A stretch of DNA of 64,000 nucleotides from Morinoia aosen (Eukaryota; Arthropoda; Malacostraca; Amphipoda; Talitridae): the NCBI GenBank assembly GCA_030386875.1, contig CM059564.1, forward strand, positions 43,854,075 through 43,918,074, given 5' to 3'. Under the pieces are notes generated by a model. That model searched no databases and was not told where the DNA came from. It worked only from the letters and a program-made list of their open reading frames with translations. Both the position numbers and the translations under genes were made by a program. The first letter of the stretch is position 1, and each line of letters starts with the position of its first letter. Positions 45,476 to 56,688 of this stretch are shown here, piece after piece.

Positions 45476-46030
45476 TAAAAAATCTTCACCCTCGCAAGAT
45501 GCAGCGTAGTACGCTTCACCTCGTCCTCTACCACGACCACGCGAACGACATTCACGTGCAAAATGGCCCGTCTTGCCACAATTGTAGCAAGCATGACCGC
45601 GGAAATTTGATTTGCTTTGGCCTCTCTTAGTCGTGCACATACTTTGAACATGACCTGCGGTATTGCACAGTGAACAAAACGATTTAGATTTATCTTTACT
45701 AGTCTGTTGTGGGTTTACCACCTGAGCTTCGTTGCACTCCAAAGAACCTAAAGGTCGATCTCCAAAATATGAATATTGTCTGCCCCTTTGAAATCTAGCA
45801 GGTCTCCAATTGCTTCTGAAAAATGGCCTCCGACCATGAAAACGTCGGTTGTTGTTTTGTGATGCATAGTAAGCCTCGGGAAACGAGTCCTTCTCGTCCC
45901 ACTCACTCTCTTCAGGTACAACCGCAAGGTAAGTCTCTCTGGTTTGATACGTGGACTGGGTATTGTTTTTGCGCGCAAGTATTTCTCTACCCTCAGGATT
46001 ATTACGCACAGCGGAAACGAGACGAGCCAA
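45470..46030 (-). pseudogene. gag: Gypsy D Gag, C-terminal piece
   Basis: It resumes at the CCAA duplication right of E (ARLVSAVRNNPEGREILARK) and runs to the gag stop. The first knuckle-like motif is CSLCNTAGHVQSMC and the second CYNCGKTGHFARECR, a canonical CCHC. Arg/Gly-rich stretches flank them (RSRGRGRGRG). It carries the T-TTT-TTA slip site three codons before its stop. The N-terminal piece is at 59534-60416. Confidence 0.88.
45476..45482 (-). promoter_or_regulatory. -1 ribosomal frameshift heptamer TTTTTTA (D)
   Basis: The gag frame reads T-TTT-TTA, then GAG TAG. The -1 frame is open from here into the protease. The same heptamer, in the same context, is at 56688-56694 in E. Confidence 0.8.
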
Positions 46031-46350
46031 TGTTCCGGCCCTTTTCTCTAACAGCCGCAAACAAACGCGAATGGGGTTCGAGAGTGACGAGCCGCAACGT
46101 GGTTTATAATTTATTGGTACTTCAGAGTAGATACAGGCTTGGTAGTTTTCAAGAATCAGAGAGTTCGGACGATAGTTGCTAGTACAAATCTTCTACAATG
46201 CATCTGTGATCTTATACAAGTGCTCTGCGATGGTAACGCATCTGCTACTGGCCAGTGATGGCTCTGTCTAATGTGATCACCACGACAGCTGGCCGACAAT
46301 GAACGACGATATCTCTCACCGACTCTATTTATATAGGAGGCGGCCGCACA
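46031..46350 (-). repeat. 3' LTR of Gypsy E
   Basis: 320 bp, TGTTCCGGCC to GGCGGCCGCACA, with a TATATA-like box (TATTTATATAGGAGG) near one end. Identical to 59214-59533. Confidence 0.95.
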
Positions 46351-47459
46351 TATGCTCCCCCCACAATTTTTAAAAATTCTTTATTACAATAAAAATTTTT
46401 AAATCGGTATTTAATTTACTTTGATTTTCCTGTGACTATCGAGTAATCTTACAATTCGTCTTATAACAAAATTCAGAATCAGAACGTATAAGCTTCCGAA
46501 TTATGAACAGAGGTAGACAGGTATGGCCGTTGCTGTCATCATAAACAAATTTCAACGGTAATCCTACATCGTGTTAAACAATTTTTAGTGTCTATATTAT
46601 ATATTAGTGTCACTTCAATACCGGATTTATTATCTATAATCAGCCAAATAATCACTCTATGCATTTAGCTCAAACAATTTGTTCATTCATCATTAAGTTT
46701 ATCAACTTAAAGTTATCAACTGCTTTTAGAATGTCCGTTATTCGTAATAGAATTCGTGGATACTTCAAATATTTCGGACACAAAAGATACATCGCACAAT
46801 TTAACATATCAGAATATCAAAATCGAACATCAAAACGCGTACTGAATAAATCAACTCAAGTTATAGAATATAAGTTTTAATACGCAAACAATACAATACT
46901 ACAAATGGTAAGTTCAAATCGATTCAAATCCTACGATTCAAATTAACGTAATAATAATAGAATAATAGAGAAAAATCTACGGATTTCAATACGAGAATTT
47001 AACTATCTCGTGGCACATTTTTCTCGCGATACAGTTCTTCGTGGCACGCTGCTAAAAAATGCGTTGAATATGAAAACTCTCCGGTAATGCATTATTACAA
47101 TTAAATTCGCAAGTGATCGTTACATGCTGAGAATATAAGTAGTTATTCTGCCTTTCTGCTTTTCAATCATTTTAATTAAAATGGTTCTTCGAATTTTCAA
47201 AAGCTCTCGTCCTTCGCGAACTACTGGTGAACAAAACAATTCTATGGGGCAAGTAAAACGACAAAAAGGGTATAATATTGACAGCGAAAACAGAACCGTA
47301 TATAATAGATTTTTTTTTTTTTTTTTTTAAATACAACATATAAAATAGAGATAATCTAAGACATGGGGGTTTCTTACTCCTCGGGAGATTGGAATATCAG
47401 AACATGATATTTAGATCTATGGTATTCAATACAAAACGTGTGAGCCTAGAATTGTAAAG
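46351..47459 (-). other. Untranslated 3' region of Gypsy E
   Basis: AT-rich, no supported ORF. It contains a run of 19 T (about 47310-47328; poly-A on the coding strand) and, at the 3' LTR edge, the polypurine tract. Confidence 0.5.
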
Positions 47460-47786
47460 TTACACGCTAACTTGAGGCGAGACTGAAGGGATCTGCCTAG
47501 GACCGTTACAGATTTCTTTTAAAGCGGTTCGACGCAAGGCGACGTCCTCTCCGCTAATTCGGCTAATTACCTTGTGTAAATCCCGTTTTATGTAAATAAT
47601 CATCACCGCAAGGATGATTGTAATTACTGTGTACAGAAGCAACATTATGTCGCTTAACTGGTCAGGAATGAGATCAACTCTCGTTTCCTCAGTATGTCGG
47701 ATAAGTTCATCCGAGATTTGGCCATTATTGGCCTTTATCGCCGTTAATATGGCATCGACATTAATATTCGACACTTTATTGCCCAT
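47460..47786 (-). CDS. Small MGN/transmembrane protein of Gypsy E (env position)
   Basis: 108 residues, ATG at 47784-47786. It begins MGNKVSNIN (myristoylation-type), followed by a charged segment (VDLIPDQLSD, aligned with VDILPDRVAD in D), one long hydrophobic helix (about 47-66, IMLLLYTVITIILAVMIIYI), a basic juxtamembrane KRDLHK, an EDVALRR segment matching EDALLRR in D, and a Pro/Ser-rich tail. The two proteins share length, order and these landmarks while much else has diverged, so the ORF is under constraint. A single membrane span with basic residues after it predicts N-out/C-in by the positive-inside rule. Function unknown. Confidence 0.75.
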   Translation of the reverse strand: MGNKVSNINVDAILTAIKANNGQISDELIRHTEETRVDLIPDQLSDIMLLLYTVITIILAVMIIYIKRDLHKVISRISGEDVALRRTALKEICNGPRQIPSVSPQVSV

Positions 47787-47906
47787 CTTAACAGGCCAAA
47801 GTGATACTAACAGAGCGGGAATTAAAATGGTGCCGCTTGAAATTACGTAAGTAGTTAGTATTGATTAATAGTGAATATCGTTTTTAGTAATTACAGATTT
47901 ATTTTA

Positions 47907-48131
47907 TCACTGGATGGTTGCTGGAAATGCAGCGATTCTTATTTGAATTACTAGTTCTATATCATTTCCGGCCTCATATACTAAAACACGTGTACGTAAA
48001 GGGGAATCAAGGTTCAGGAATATGTTTAATTTGCAATAGGCCTCCTGTAACAATTCTTTAGGTACCCTAAATTGGATAACTATCGTCGATTCCTGTGGTT
48101 GCCAGATTTGGTTAGTAGCCCAGTTACACAT
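47907..48131 (-). CDS. Small ORF between pol and MGN/TM ORF of Gypsy E
   Basis: 74 residues, with alternating hydrophobic residues suggesting beta strands (STIVIQFRVPKELL, NDIELVIQIRIAAF). It can be aligned without gaps to the 75-residue ORF in the leader of D (61323-61550), sharing R-(V/I)-P-x-E, several Leu, P-x3-RV and G. I do not recognise it. It may be an exon of a spliced subgenomic transcript. Confidence 0.45.
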   Translation of the reverse strand: MCNWATNQIWQPQESTIVIQFRVPKELLQEAYCKLNIFLNLDSPLRTRVLVYEAGNDIELVIQIRIAAFPATIQ

Positions 48132-48934
48132 CGGTTTTTACGTATTCAGAATAAGAAATGGAAATCTAGCGTTGTGGTATTGAATGCTAACCTTAGGTGG
48201 AACAGCAAGTATTTGCTTATTACAATGGCATTAATCGTTGATTGATGGATTGATTAATTAATTGATTTATTTATTGATGTTAGATAAGTACGTTACCAAG
48301 TACTAATTGAAGGTTCAAAGTGTATGTGTATCTTGTAAATTGGAGTGTTCACTGTCCTGGAAGTGTTCAGGAGTCGCCCAAGGATTCTGAAAAAGAACGA
48401 CACATGACATTAGCATGGCCCCAAGTTTAAAATAGACAATTTACATTTCATACTAAGGTTAGTATTTCATACTCAGATTTCATACTAAGGTTTCATACTG
48501 CGGCACGCTTCATTCGTATTACAACATACTCATTCCGACCACAGTCTCTGGCATTGTTGCCAAACAATCTGAGACAGAGGCGAGGGAATTCTCGCAGTTG
48601 CGCATACGCACTCTTGTGGTGACATCTCCAACTCAGTTTATCAATTCTAGCTCACGACCTGATGAGCACACTCAGATGTCGCAACGATAACATGACAACA
48701 TCCTCAGCTCATCATCTCGGCTGAAGGTGTTTGCGCAACAGAAATATTTCCTAGAGCAAGACACACATAATTCTCAAGAACTCAAAGAACGCACTTACAG
48801 GCTAAGAACTCATAGAACTCACTTACAGGTTAAGAACTCATAGAACTCTTACAAACTAAATACCATTGAAATACACATTGAATGGCAATCTCGGAATAAT
48901 TGAAAATGAACAGTTACAAACTAGGTTCACAATT
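48132..48934 (-). other. Gypsy E pol to small-ORF spacer, with short tandem repeat
   Basis: No ORF supported. About 48776-48860 contains three imperfect copies of a roughly 30-bp unit (AAGAACTCATAGAACTCACT). The stretch could be the intron of a subgenomic RNA. Confidence 0.45.
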
Positions 48935-51900
48935 TTACCTTTTTATCCTATCTAAAGGCAACACATGGTTTAAATTCGATCGGATAATCTTGTTACCAAT
49001 CCTAATATCTGCATAATTTTTACCTAGCCGTTCAATGATAGCAGGACCCAAAAAATTCAGCTGTAATTTATGTTTTTTGGCGTGATTTTTTACTAGTACA
49101 CGGTCCATCACTTTTAAATTTTTATCGCGGCGTTTCATATTTCTATAGGCAGTTCTTTCAATCGTGGCGTTAATGATTGCATTTCGAATATTGTTCACTA
49201 CAATAGATGACTCTGTAAATTTTTGATTTTGAACATCTTCATATGAAGTAGCAACATTTAATTCTTCTAAATTAGTAGAACTGACATAAACACATGTATC
49301 TCTACCGAAAACCGTGTATGCAGGTGTATCTCCTAAGGTTTCGTTATAGCTATTATTAATCGAATTCTCTACAATATCCAGCAAGCTATCCCACTCATTA
49401 TGAGTAAGAAAATTTAGATATAGCTTGAGCAGGTGTCGAATTTTACCATTACATCGCTCGACGATACCGTTAGAAAAAGGTGAGTAAGCCAGAACTTCCT
49501 TTTTTAAAATAGAAAGTCCTTTTGTGAAATTTTTTACGTTAGATGCCTTAAATTCTAGCGCGTTGTCGGACAACAACACGTCTGGGGTACCGAACAAACA
49601 GCAAAAATTCCATAGACAATCTGTGACAGTCTCTGTACATCGGTCACTAGTTGGATATAATTTGACAAACCTGGAAAAAAGGTCAATGATAACAAGAATA
49701 TACTTGTTACCATTGTCAGTCATTGGTAGTGGACCGTAAAAGTCCATGCTGACAGTTTGAAAACATCGCGTTCCAATTGGAGCATTTAGAATTTTAATCG
49801 GCGTCGATATGCGTGATTTTAGAATTTTACAGATGTCACATGATTCAACAATTTTGCGTGTAACTGTCCTTTCGTACGGATGAAAATATTTCAATTTAAA
49901 CTTAAACAAGGTATGATTTAAATCAGTGTGGGATAAATTATGGATGAAAAGAATTGTCTGGTGCAGCAAAGTATATGGCACTACACTAGTCAGAATAGTA
50001 CTGGGTCTGTTGTCAATTCTTCGTCTTTTATACAAAATCTCATTTATAATCAGAAATTCATTTATGTCGGTATTAGAAACTTTAGTTGCATTCTCTAGGG
50101 CATTCTTGATTTCAGAACAAAATGGATCTTGATCTTGTTCACGTTTGAATTCATCCAGCGACCAGTTGTCATTAATACTTGAATGGTCTGTAGTCGTATT
50201 AACTCTATCCAGTCTGCATAAGCTCGTTGTCTGTCTGCTATTAAAGTCACTGGGTTCACGTCTGGGGCTTTGAGCAGTACTGTTGTTGTTTCTTCCGTCA
50301 TCATTTCCAGGGATTGTTTCCTCGAACTCTCCCTCAGTCACAGGCTTGTTACATTTGTTACTCGCAGCAGCGGCTTGCAGCCTTGTTACAACGGGAAAAA
50401 TCTCTACCTCTGGGGTTAAATCAGAACATGCTGACAGTTCTTTTTCGGTTAAAGGATTTTCGTCATGATTTAATCTACTTAATGCGTCAGCGGCACTATT
50501 CGCTTTACCAGAGAAATACTTTAATTTGGCATCAAAGGCTTGCACATAAATACTCCATCTAGCGAGCGTGTTATCTTCGGGCAATTTCTTTGAAAATAAA
50601 GGGACTAACGGCTTGTGATCGGTATATATAACCAAATCATAGCCCAAAACAAGATATTTGAAATGTTTTAAAGCTTCAACTATGGCGTACATTTCCTTTT
50701 TAGTAGTTGAGTATCGACGTTGAGTGGAATTCAACGTTTTAGAAAAAAACGCGACAGGTCTCATGTTTCGAACCTTATCAGTAGATGACTGGAGTAAAAC
50801 AGCTCCTATGCCCACGTTTGAGGCGTCACAAAACAGATGAAATTTTTGATCGAAGTTTGGGTGACTCAAGGTGGTGTTAGCGCACAATTCATCCTTTAAT
50901 TTTTCAAAAGCGCTTTGACAATCTTGTGTCCAATTGAAATCGATATTTTTCTTTAGAAGATTATAGAGCGGACTTGCAATACTCGCAAAATTTTTTATGT
51001 ACCTACGAAAGAAATTTACTAGACCTAGGAAGGACTGTAATTGTTTAACATTTTTAGGAATCTCTAAGTTCTTTACTTTGTCAGTACCAGTGCTTCTTGT
51101 TCCCATTCCACTAATGGAATGTCCTAGATATTCAATTTCTTTCTCGTAAAAAGCACATTTTTCCGTCTTTATTGACAATCTAGCGTTTCTTAATAGTTCA
51201 AGTACAACTTTTATATCTGCAAGATGCTGTGCCTTTTCTTTCGAGTAGATTAGCACGTCGTCCATAAAAACGAAAGATAGTTTTCCTAGAACAGGCGATA
51301 GCGTTTGCGTCATTACGGATTGGAAATACGCAGGTGAAGTTTTTAAACCGAAAGGTAATCTATTGAACTCATACTTCCGACTACCAACTGTAAATGCGGT
51401 TATTTCTTTACTCTCATCGGTCAGTGTAATATTATGGTATCCTGACCTAAGATCTAATTTCGAGAAATACTTTTGACCATTTAAACTATAAAGAAGCTCA
51501 TCTACGCGAGGCAGCGGAAAGGATTCTTCATGAATTACCTCATTCACCTTGCGAAAATCTACTACCGGACGTATAGTTCCATCTTTCTTATGTACTACAA
51601 TGATAGGTGAATTATAAGCTGAAATCGATGGTCTTATGATTCCATCGTCTAACATTTTTTCGTTAACGACCTTCAAATCTTCCATGTAACGGTGGGCAAT
51701 ACGATAGGGAGGGACATTTACAACATCCACGTTAGGTTTCAAACGTATTTTGTATGGTTTAATCGCAGCAGCAGAGATCGATTCATTGTCTATAGTGATA
51801 ACATCTCTGAATTCGTTTAATAGACTCAACAATTTAGGCTTCATTTCATCATCGTTACACTTGATATCATCATTATTTAAATTCCGCCGACCACGGGCTA

Positions 51901-51987
51901 TTTCTTTGGAATCTGAAACGTACTCTTTGTCAACAACTCTTGTGATCCCGACAGATTGACTATTAGTGTCTTTATTATCGACATCAG
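48935..51987 (-). CDS. pol: Gypsy E Pol (RT-RNase H-integrase), cut off from protease by LINE F
   Basis: 969 codons from the first internal ATG (51844); the frame is open further upstream to the F junction at 51987. RT has IRPVVDFRKVN and FVFMDDVLIYS; RNase H has LFCDASNVGIG and YTDHKPL; integrase has HNLSHTDLNHTL...CDICK, MDFYGPL, LLSDNALEF and IVERCNGK. It ends in a GPY-like LNFLGPAIIERL and RSNLNHVLPL. No internal stop. It aligns with D Pol throughout but is clearly a different lineage. The upstream protease part lies at 55398-56688. Confidence 0.9.
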
Positions 51988-51997
51988 CTAATGACTG
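51988..51997. other. Target-site duplication of LINE F, left copy
   Basis: CTAATGACTG here and CTAAATGACTG at 55398-55408 flank LINE F. The left copy lacks one A. The right-hand form keeps the E protease and Pol frames continuous, so it is likely the original. Confidence 0.7.
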
Positions 51998-54993
51998 ACC
52001 ATGTTGACATATTCGACAATATTGATCCAGATCTCAATCATTTGAATAGACTGCACCCAAACCTAAATGAAACTGGAAACTGTAAATACCTAAATATTAA
52101 AAAATTCAATGAATCGATGAGGAAGACCTGTAACGATTTTTCTCTATTATGTTGGAACTGTAGATCCATTTATCCGAAAATAGATGAAATATCTTGTACT
52201 ATCACTGAGCTGAACAGCAATTTTGATGTTCTCAGTTTCACTGAAAGTTGGCTAGACGACTCATCTAAAGACCTGATTCAAATTCAAAACTATTATAGCC
52301 ATCATTCACTCCGTAGTAACAAACGTGGTGGTGGCATCAGTACGTACATATCTAAACATATATCTTCGAAAGTCATTTTAAGTGCAACTATGAATCGTGA
52401 ACATATTGAGACCTTATTTATAGAACTAACGAAAAATGGTAAACGGATTATGCTTGGGACAGTATATAGACCCCCAACAGCTTGTAACGTCTCTTTCCTG
52501 AACGAGCTTCAAAGCATTATATCTCAGTTCAACAAGTCTCTATATAATGACATAATAATCTGCGGGGATTTCAACTACGATCTTCTACAATATGATAGCT
52601 GTGAGCAAATCTCAAACTTCATAAATGTTTTTCAGTCTAGCTCCTTCCTTCCAATCATCACGAAACCTACACGTATTGCTTCTGAATCGGCTACGTTACT
52701 CGATAATATTTTTATGTTAGATCCGACTGATTTTCTTACCGGAATAATAACTTCTGACTTATCTGACCATTTCCCGGTGTTTCTCATCAAGAAAAATGTC
52801 TATAATCCTTGTTCCAGCCCACAGGCTGATACTTATTCATTTCGTTGTGTAAACGAATACAACTTGGGAACAATGCGAACTGTTCTAGAAGAATTAATGC
52901 CATCATTAGACGTCTATGAACGGGACAATAATGCGATTAACATTGATGAAGCAATACTAAATTTAACTGAAATTATAACGACCGCATATAACCAGTGCTG
53001 TCCAATAATCACCCGCACAATTACGCCGAAAAATAGACAAAAGCCCTGGATTACTGAAGATATCGTGATCAATATAAAGAAACGTCAAGCGTACCTAGCC
53101 TTACTATACGAAGGGCGAATATCTAAAGTAACGTATAACAGATTCAGGAATCATGTGACAAATCAAATACGAACCTCAAAACGAGACTACTTCACGCGCA
53201 AATTTACTGAATACAAAACTGATATTAAAAAAACTTGGCGCCTGCTTAATTCATGCTATAAACCGAATAATAATACTACGAAAACAATTGAGTCCGTCGT
53301 TCACGAAAATGTAAAATACCACGAGAAAAAAGATATTGCAACTGTGTTTAACAACTTTTTTGTAAACATAGGAAAAAATATAGCCGATAGTGTCTTCAGT
53401 GAACCCAGAGACCACTTGAAATACATGGACCATGTCCGTGAACCTAACTCTTTCTTTTTCTCGCCAACTAATCCCTCCGATGTAATTACGTGCATAAACA
53501 ACTTGAAAAATAAATCAAGTGGATTGAAAAATTTTTCGGCTAAAGTTCTTAAGGCTATAGCTGATATAATAGCACCGTGCATATCTTATATTATCAACCA
53601 ATCCCTTTCTCAAGGTATCTTCCCCAACTCTTTCAAAATTGCGAGAGTCACCCCTATTTTTAAAAATGGTGATAAAAACTGCGTTAACAATTATAGACCT
53701 ATCTCTGTACTACCAATTTTTAGCAAAATATTCGAGAAAATTGTGTATAAAAAAGTGTATTCGTATTTTGAACAAAAATCTTTCCTCTACGACAAACAAT
53801 ACGGTTTTCGTTCTAAGAAATCTACGACACAAGCTGTATTAAATCATTTGCAATACCTTTATTCTAATATAGATGAAGGAAAGCTTGTTTTCTCCGTATT
53901 TCTTGACTTTCGAAAAGCATTCGATTGTGTGGACCATAACGTATTACTCTCGAAACTACGTTGTTATGGCATTCGAGGGGCTGCCCATGATTGGTTTAGA
54001 TCATACTTAGCAAATCGGAAACAATACGTTGTCATTGACGACGCAAAATCAGACCCACAGACAATTAGCCATGGGGTTCCACAAGGATCTGTCCTTGGGC
54101 CTCTCCTATTTCTAATTTTTATCAATGATATCATTAAATCTACATCATTCTTCAAATTCATACTTTTTGCCGATGACAGTACCCTTTCTGCGGTCCTTCC
54201 AGACCAAAATCCCGCTAGGGTGGCGGAGCGTATAAATAATGAACTTCATAAGGTTTCATTGTGGCTTAAAGCTAATAAAATAAGCCTTAATATCGATAAA
54301 ACAAAATATATTACATTCTCATACAAGAAAAATATATCTCTCCCACGCATTCAAATTGGCGAAGGTGAAATCGAAGAAACCAACTCAAGTAAATTCCTCG
54401 GCATCATAATAGACAAACATCTAACCTTTAAAGAGCACATCGCTCATATTAGTTCTAAATTATCAAAATCTATCGGAATCCTAAATAAAGTCAAGAATTT
54501 CCTGCCTGAAACAGCCTTACAAATGCTCTACCGAACGCTCATTTCACCATACTTGCAATACGGAATAGAAGCATGGCACGGAACTGATAAAAATAAAACC
54601 AACAAAATTTTTACCCTGCAAAAAAGAGCCATAAGAGCGATAAAGAATCTAGAATATAATGCTCACACAAATGACTCATTCAAAAATTTACGAATACTTA
54701 AGCTCTCGGATCTCTACAAAATCTCCATTTGCAATTTCATTTACAAAACATTAACAAATGATGGCGACAATAGCCTAAAACAACTATTAACTGCGCAAAC
54801 TGGTCATCACGACCATTTAACCCGAAATAGAAGTAAATTCATGCTTCCTTATTACTCAAAGGCTCGGTCACAACACAGTATCCTCTTCGTTGGAACTAAA
54901 ACTTGGAACTCAATACCTGCGGAGATCCGTGAAAGTAATTCTTATAAGGTATTCAAAAAAAGTCTTGAGTCTCACTTCCTATCAGATTACTAG
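51991..54993 (+). CDS. LINE F ORF2: endonuclease-reverse transcriptase (CR1/L2-like)
   Basis: 1000 codons with no stop. The N-terminal AP endonuclease has LLCWNCRSI, FTESWLDD, GTVYRPP, CGDFNYDLL and SDHFPV. The central RT has NYRPISVLPIFSKIFEK, VFLDFRKAFD near residue 635, SHGVPQGSVLGP and FADDS near 723. The C-terminal region has LFLGI-type thumb motifs (KFLGIIIDKHLTFKEHI) and a TLQKRAIRAI segment. No RNase H, consistent with the CR1/L2 group. The first seven nucleotides of this ORF, including its ATG, belong to the target-site duplication; the element proper starts at about 51998, so it is 5' truncated just ahead of the endonuclease. Confidence 0.88.
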   Translation: MTDHVDIFDNIDPDLNHLNRLHPNLNETGNCKYLNIKKFNESMRKTCNDFSLLCWNCRSIYPKIDEISCTITELNSNFDVLSFTESWLDDSSKDLIQIQNYYSHHSLRSNKRGGGISTYISKHISSKVILSATMNREHIETLFIELTKNGKRIMLGTVYRPPTACNVSFLNELQSIISQFNKSLYNDIIICGDFNYDLLQYDSCEQISNFINVFQSSSFLPIITKPTRIASESATLLDNIFMLDPTDFLTGIITSDLSDHFPVFLIKKNVYNPCSSPQADTYSFRCVNEYNLGTMRTVLEELMPSLDVYERDNNAINIDEAILNLTEIITTAYNQCCPIITRTITPKNRQKPWITEDIVINIKKRQAYLALLYEGRISKVTYNRFRNHVTNQIRTSKRDYFTRKFTEYKTDIKKTWRLLNSCYKPNNNTTKTIESVVHENVKYHEKKDIATVFNNFFVNIGKNIADSVFSEPRDHLKYMDHVREPNSFFFSPTNPSDVITCINNLKNKSSGLKNFSAKVLKAIADIIAPCISYIINQSLSQGIFPNSFKIARVTPIFKNGDKNCVNNYRPISVLPIFSKIFEKIVYKKVYSYFEQKSFLYDKQYGFRSKKSTTQAVLNHLQYLYSNIDEGKLVFSVFLDFRKAFDCVDHNVLLSKLRCYGIRGAAHDWFRSYLANRKQYVVIDDAKSDPQTISHGVPQGSVLGPLLFLIFINDIIKSTSFFKFILFADDSTLSAVLPDQNPARVAERINNELHKVSLWLKANKISLNIDKTKYITFSYKKNISLPRIQIGEGEIEETNSSKFLGIIIDKHLTFKEHIAHISSKLSKSIGILNKVKNFLPETALQMLYRTLISPYLQYGIEAWHGTDKNKTNKIFTLQKRAIRAIKNLEYNAHTNDSFKNLRILKLSDLYKISICNFIYKTLTNDGDNSLKQLLTAQTGHHDHLTRNRSKFMLPYYSKARSQHSILFVGTKTWNSIPAEIRESNSYKVFKKSLESHFLSDY

Positions 54994-55397
54994 TCGTGTA
55001 AGATCACAGAGTCAAACCTTGTCCCCTACATAACTGGTCCTAATAATGTAATTCGCCTTGATTAATTTCGCCGATCTTCAGTCTGTTCTTGAATCGTTTG
55101 TCGAATATACTGTTAAATCTAGTCCATATGAACTATATTGTGAAATGAAGTATCTAATTTCGAGTTACTTATCTCATTGATCAGTCTAATGCGTCTCTAG
55201 TTTAAGTGAATTAGGTTAAACATTATTGTACTCCTAAGACTAACCTTGATGGTAGGATGCCCTAGAAGTCACTGAACTTATTCGGGCCCACAGGCAGCTA
55301 TACTCAAATTTGACCATTGTACTAGACTTAAGAAACATTTTATCTCTGTATCTCCTGTGGTAAATAAATTGTTTAAATTGTTTAAATTGTTTAAAAT
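51998..55397 (+). mobile_element. 5'-truncated CR1/L2-like LINE F
   Basis: A 3.4-kb element on the plus strand inside pro-pol of E (opposite orientation). It has ORF2 only, a 3' UTR of about 350 bp, and a 3' end made of (AATTGTTTA)n repeats (about 55367-55393), the microsatellite-type tail seen in CR1/L2-like LINEs rather than poly(A). Flanking duplications are at 51988-51997 and 55398-55408. As it sits in the youngest LTR element, it is the youngest piece of the nest. Confidence 0.85.
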
Positions 55398-56688
55398 CTA
55401 AATGACTGTTCTGAACAACACCAGCTGCCTGCACAAAGGTACTCATTCCCCTTTTTAGTTCTCCTTGTATATCTGACAAGTGAACTTCGGACTCAACTTG
55501 ATCCCTTTCTACTTTTTCTAAAGTACTTATAATTGCGTTCTCCGGTAAGACAATCGCTCTGTCGGAGCTATTAATTAATAACAACGGAATCTTTCTCCTA
55601 TTGTTAATTCTCACAATTGCTTCGGCGACACAAACGCCTTCCTTTAAAGTTGCCTTCTTTATTATATATTCTCCATTTTTACACTTTCCAACATGTCCAA
55701 CATGTTTCAAAATTACATTGGGAGCGATTTCTACGTGTCGAGTATGAACTCTTAACGGCTTGTGGGAACTGGTAACTGCAACTACGCCTCGAACAGGCTG
55801 GTTTTCTCTCTTACCATCCCTTTTTACTTCCTCACTTGCTTTCTCAGCAATGCACGTTCTCTTCTCTCTTAGCTTATTTAGGACTTTTTTCTTAGCTCTG
55901 GACGTAATCGTGTCTGCCATGAGACACTCATTATTCTCTATTAAATACTTCAGACATTCTGTCTTTCTCTTTTTTCGTCTTTTTACCTCTGCAAAGGGAA
56001 TTCTCTCTTCTTTGATGATTAAACATCTTTGTTTTAAGTCTACAACGGCATTCTTGTCTAATAAATCACGTCCAATAATGACGTCATAATTGTAAATGCC
56101 ATCCTTAATTATTAGAGCATTTGTCTTTAAACTTACTCCGTTTTTTAACTTTAGGACAAGCTCTACCTCTCCTTCGACATTACTTTTAGCATTAACGCCT
56201 TTTATGGTCAGAGAACTTGGCTTCAAGTCATTATTTATTTCATTAATTCTGTGGTAGCTTATTAGGCACTTCTCTGATCCTGAATCAATCAATGCATTCC
56301 ACAGGTCTGCATCTTTTCTCAGTACAATCATTGGTTTTTGACTTTTTCGTATTACAAATAATTCATTCTGGCCTGTTATTTCTACCTCTTCATCTTCTTC
56401 GTATTTACAAACGTTCGCCGTAATGTGGCTTTCAACACTATCAGTGCTATGAGCTTTTAAGTCATCGCTTAAATCTACTTCTCCCAGCAATTCATATCGA
56501 TTTTTACATTTGATCATTGGGTCAACTCTCTCAACATTTTTAACGAGGGAACCTTCAACGCCAGCATTCTCCTCGGGTTCATCGGGCATCACTGTCGTAG
56601 AGTCACAATTAGTTATAGTTATTTTAGTTTCCGTTTTATCATCGACGTTACCTCTATCGGCAATGAAATCTTCTCCACTGCTTACGTT
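55398..56688 (-). pseudogene. pro: Gypsy E protease and spacer, truncated by LINE F
   Basis: The frame is open from the slip site at 56688-56694 (there is no early ATG, so it is made as a Gag-Pro-Pol fusion) and reads to the F junction, then about 50 codons into F. Aspartic protease: LIDSGSEKCLISYHR and YDVIIGRDLLD. A basic linker (EVKRRKKRKTECLK) is the place where D has TGA. The downstream spacer (KNGEYIIKKATLKEGVCVAE) matches D Pol. The continuation is 51987 to 48935. Confidence 0.85.

Noticed and set aside
47310..47328. A19 tract on the coding strand as a retroposed poly(A) tail
   Set aside because: It has no flanking duplication or upstream retrocopy and lies within the untranslated 3' region of E.
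40237..47786. Calling the MGN/TM ORFs classical retroviral env
   Set aside because: They lack a signal peptide, cysteine-rich ectodomain, furin site and the length of known Gypsy envelope proteins.
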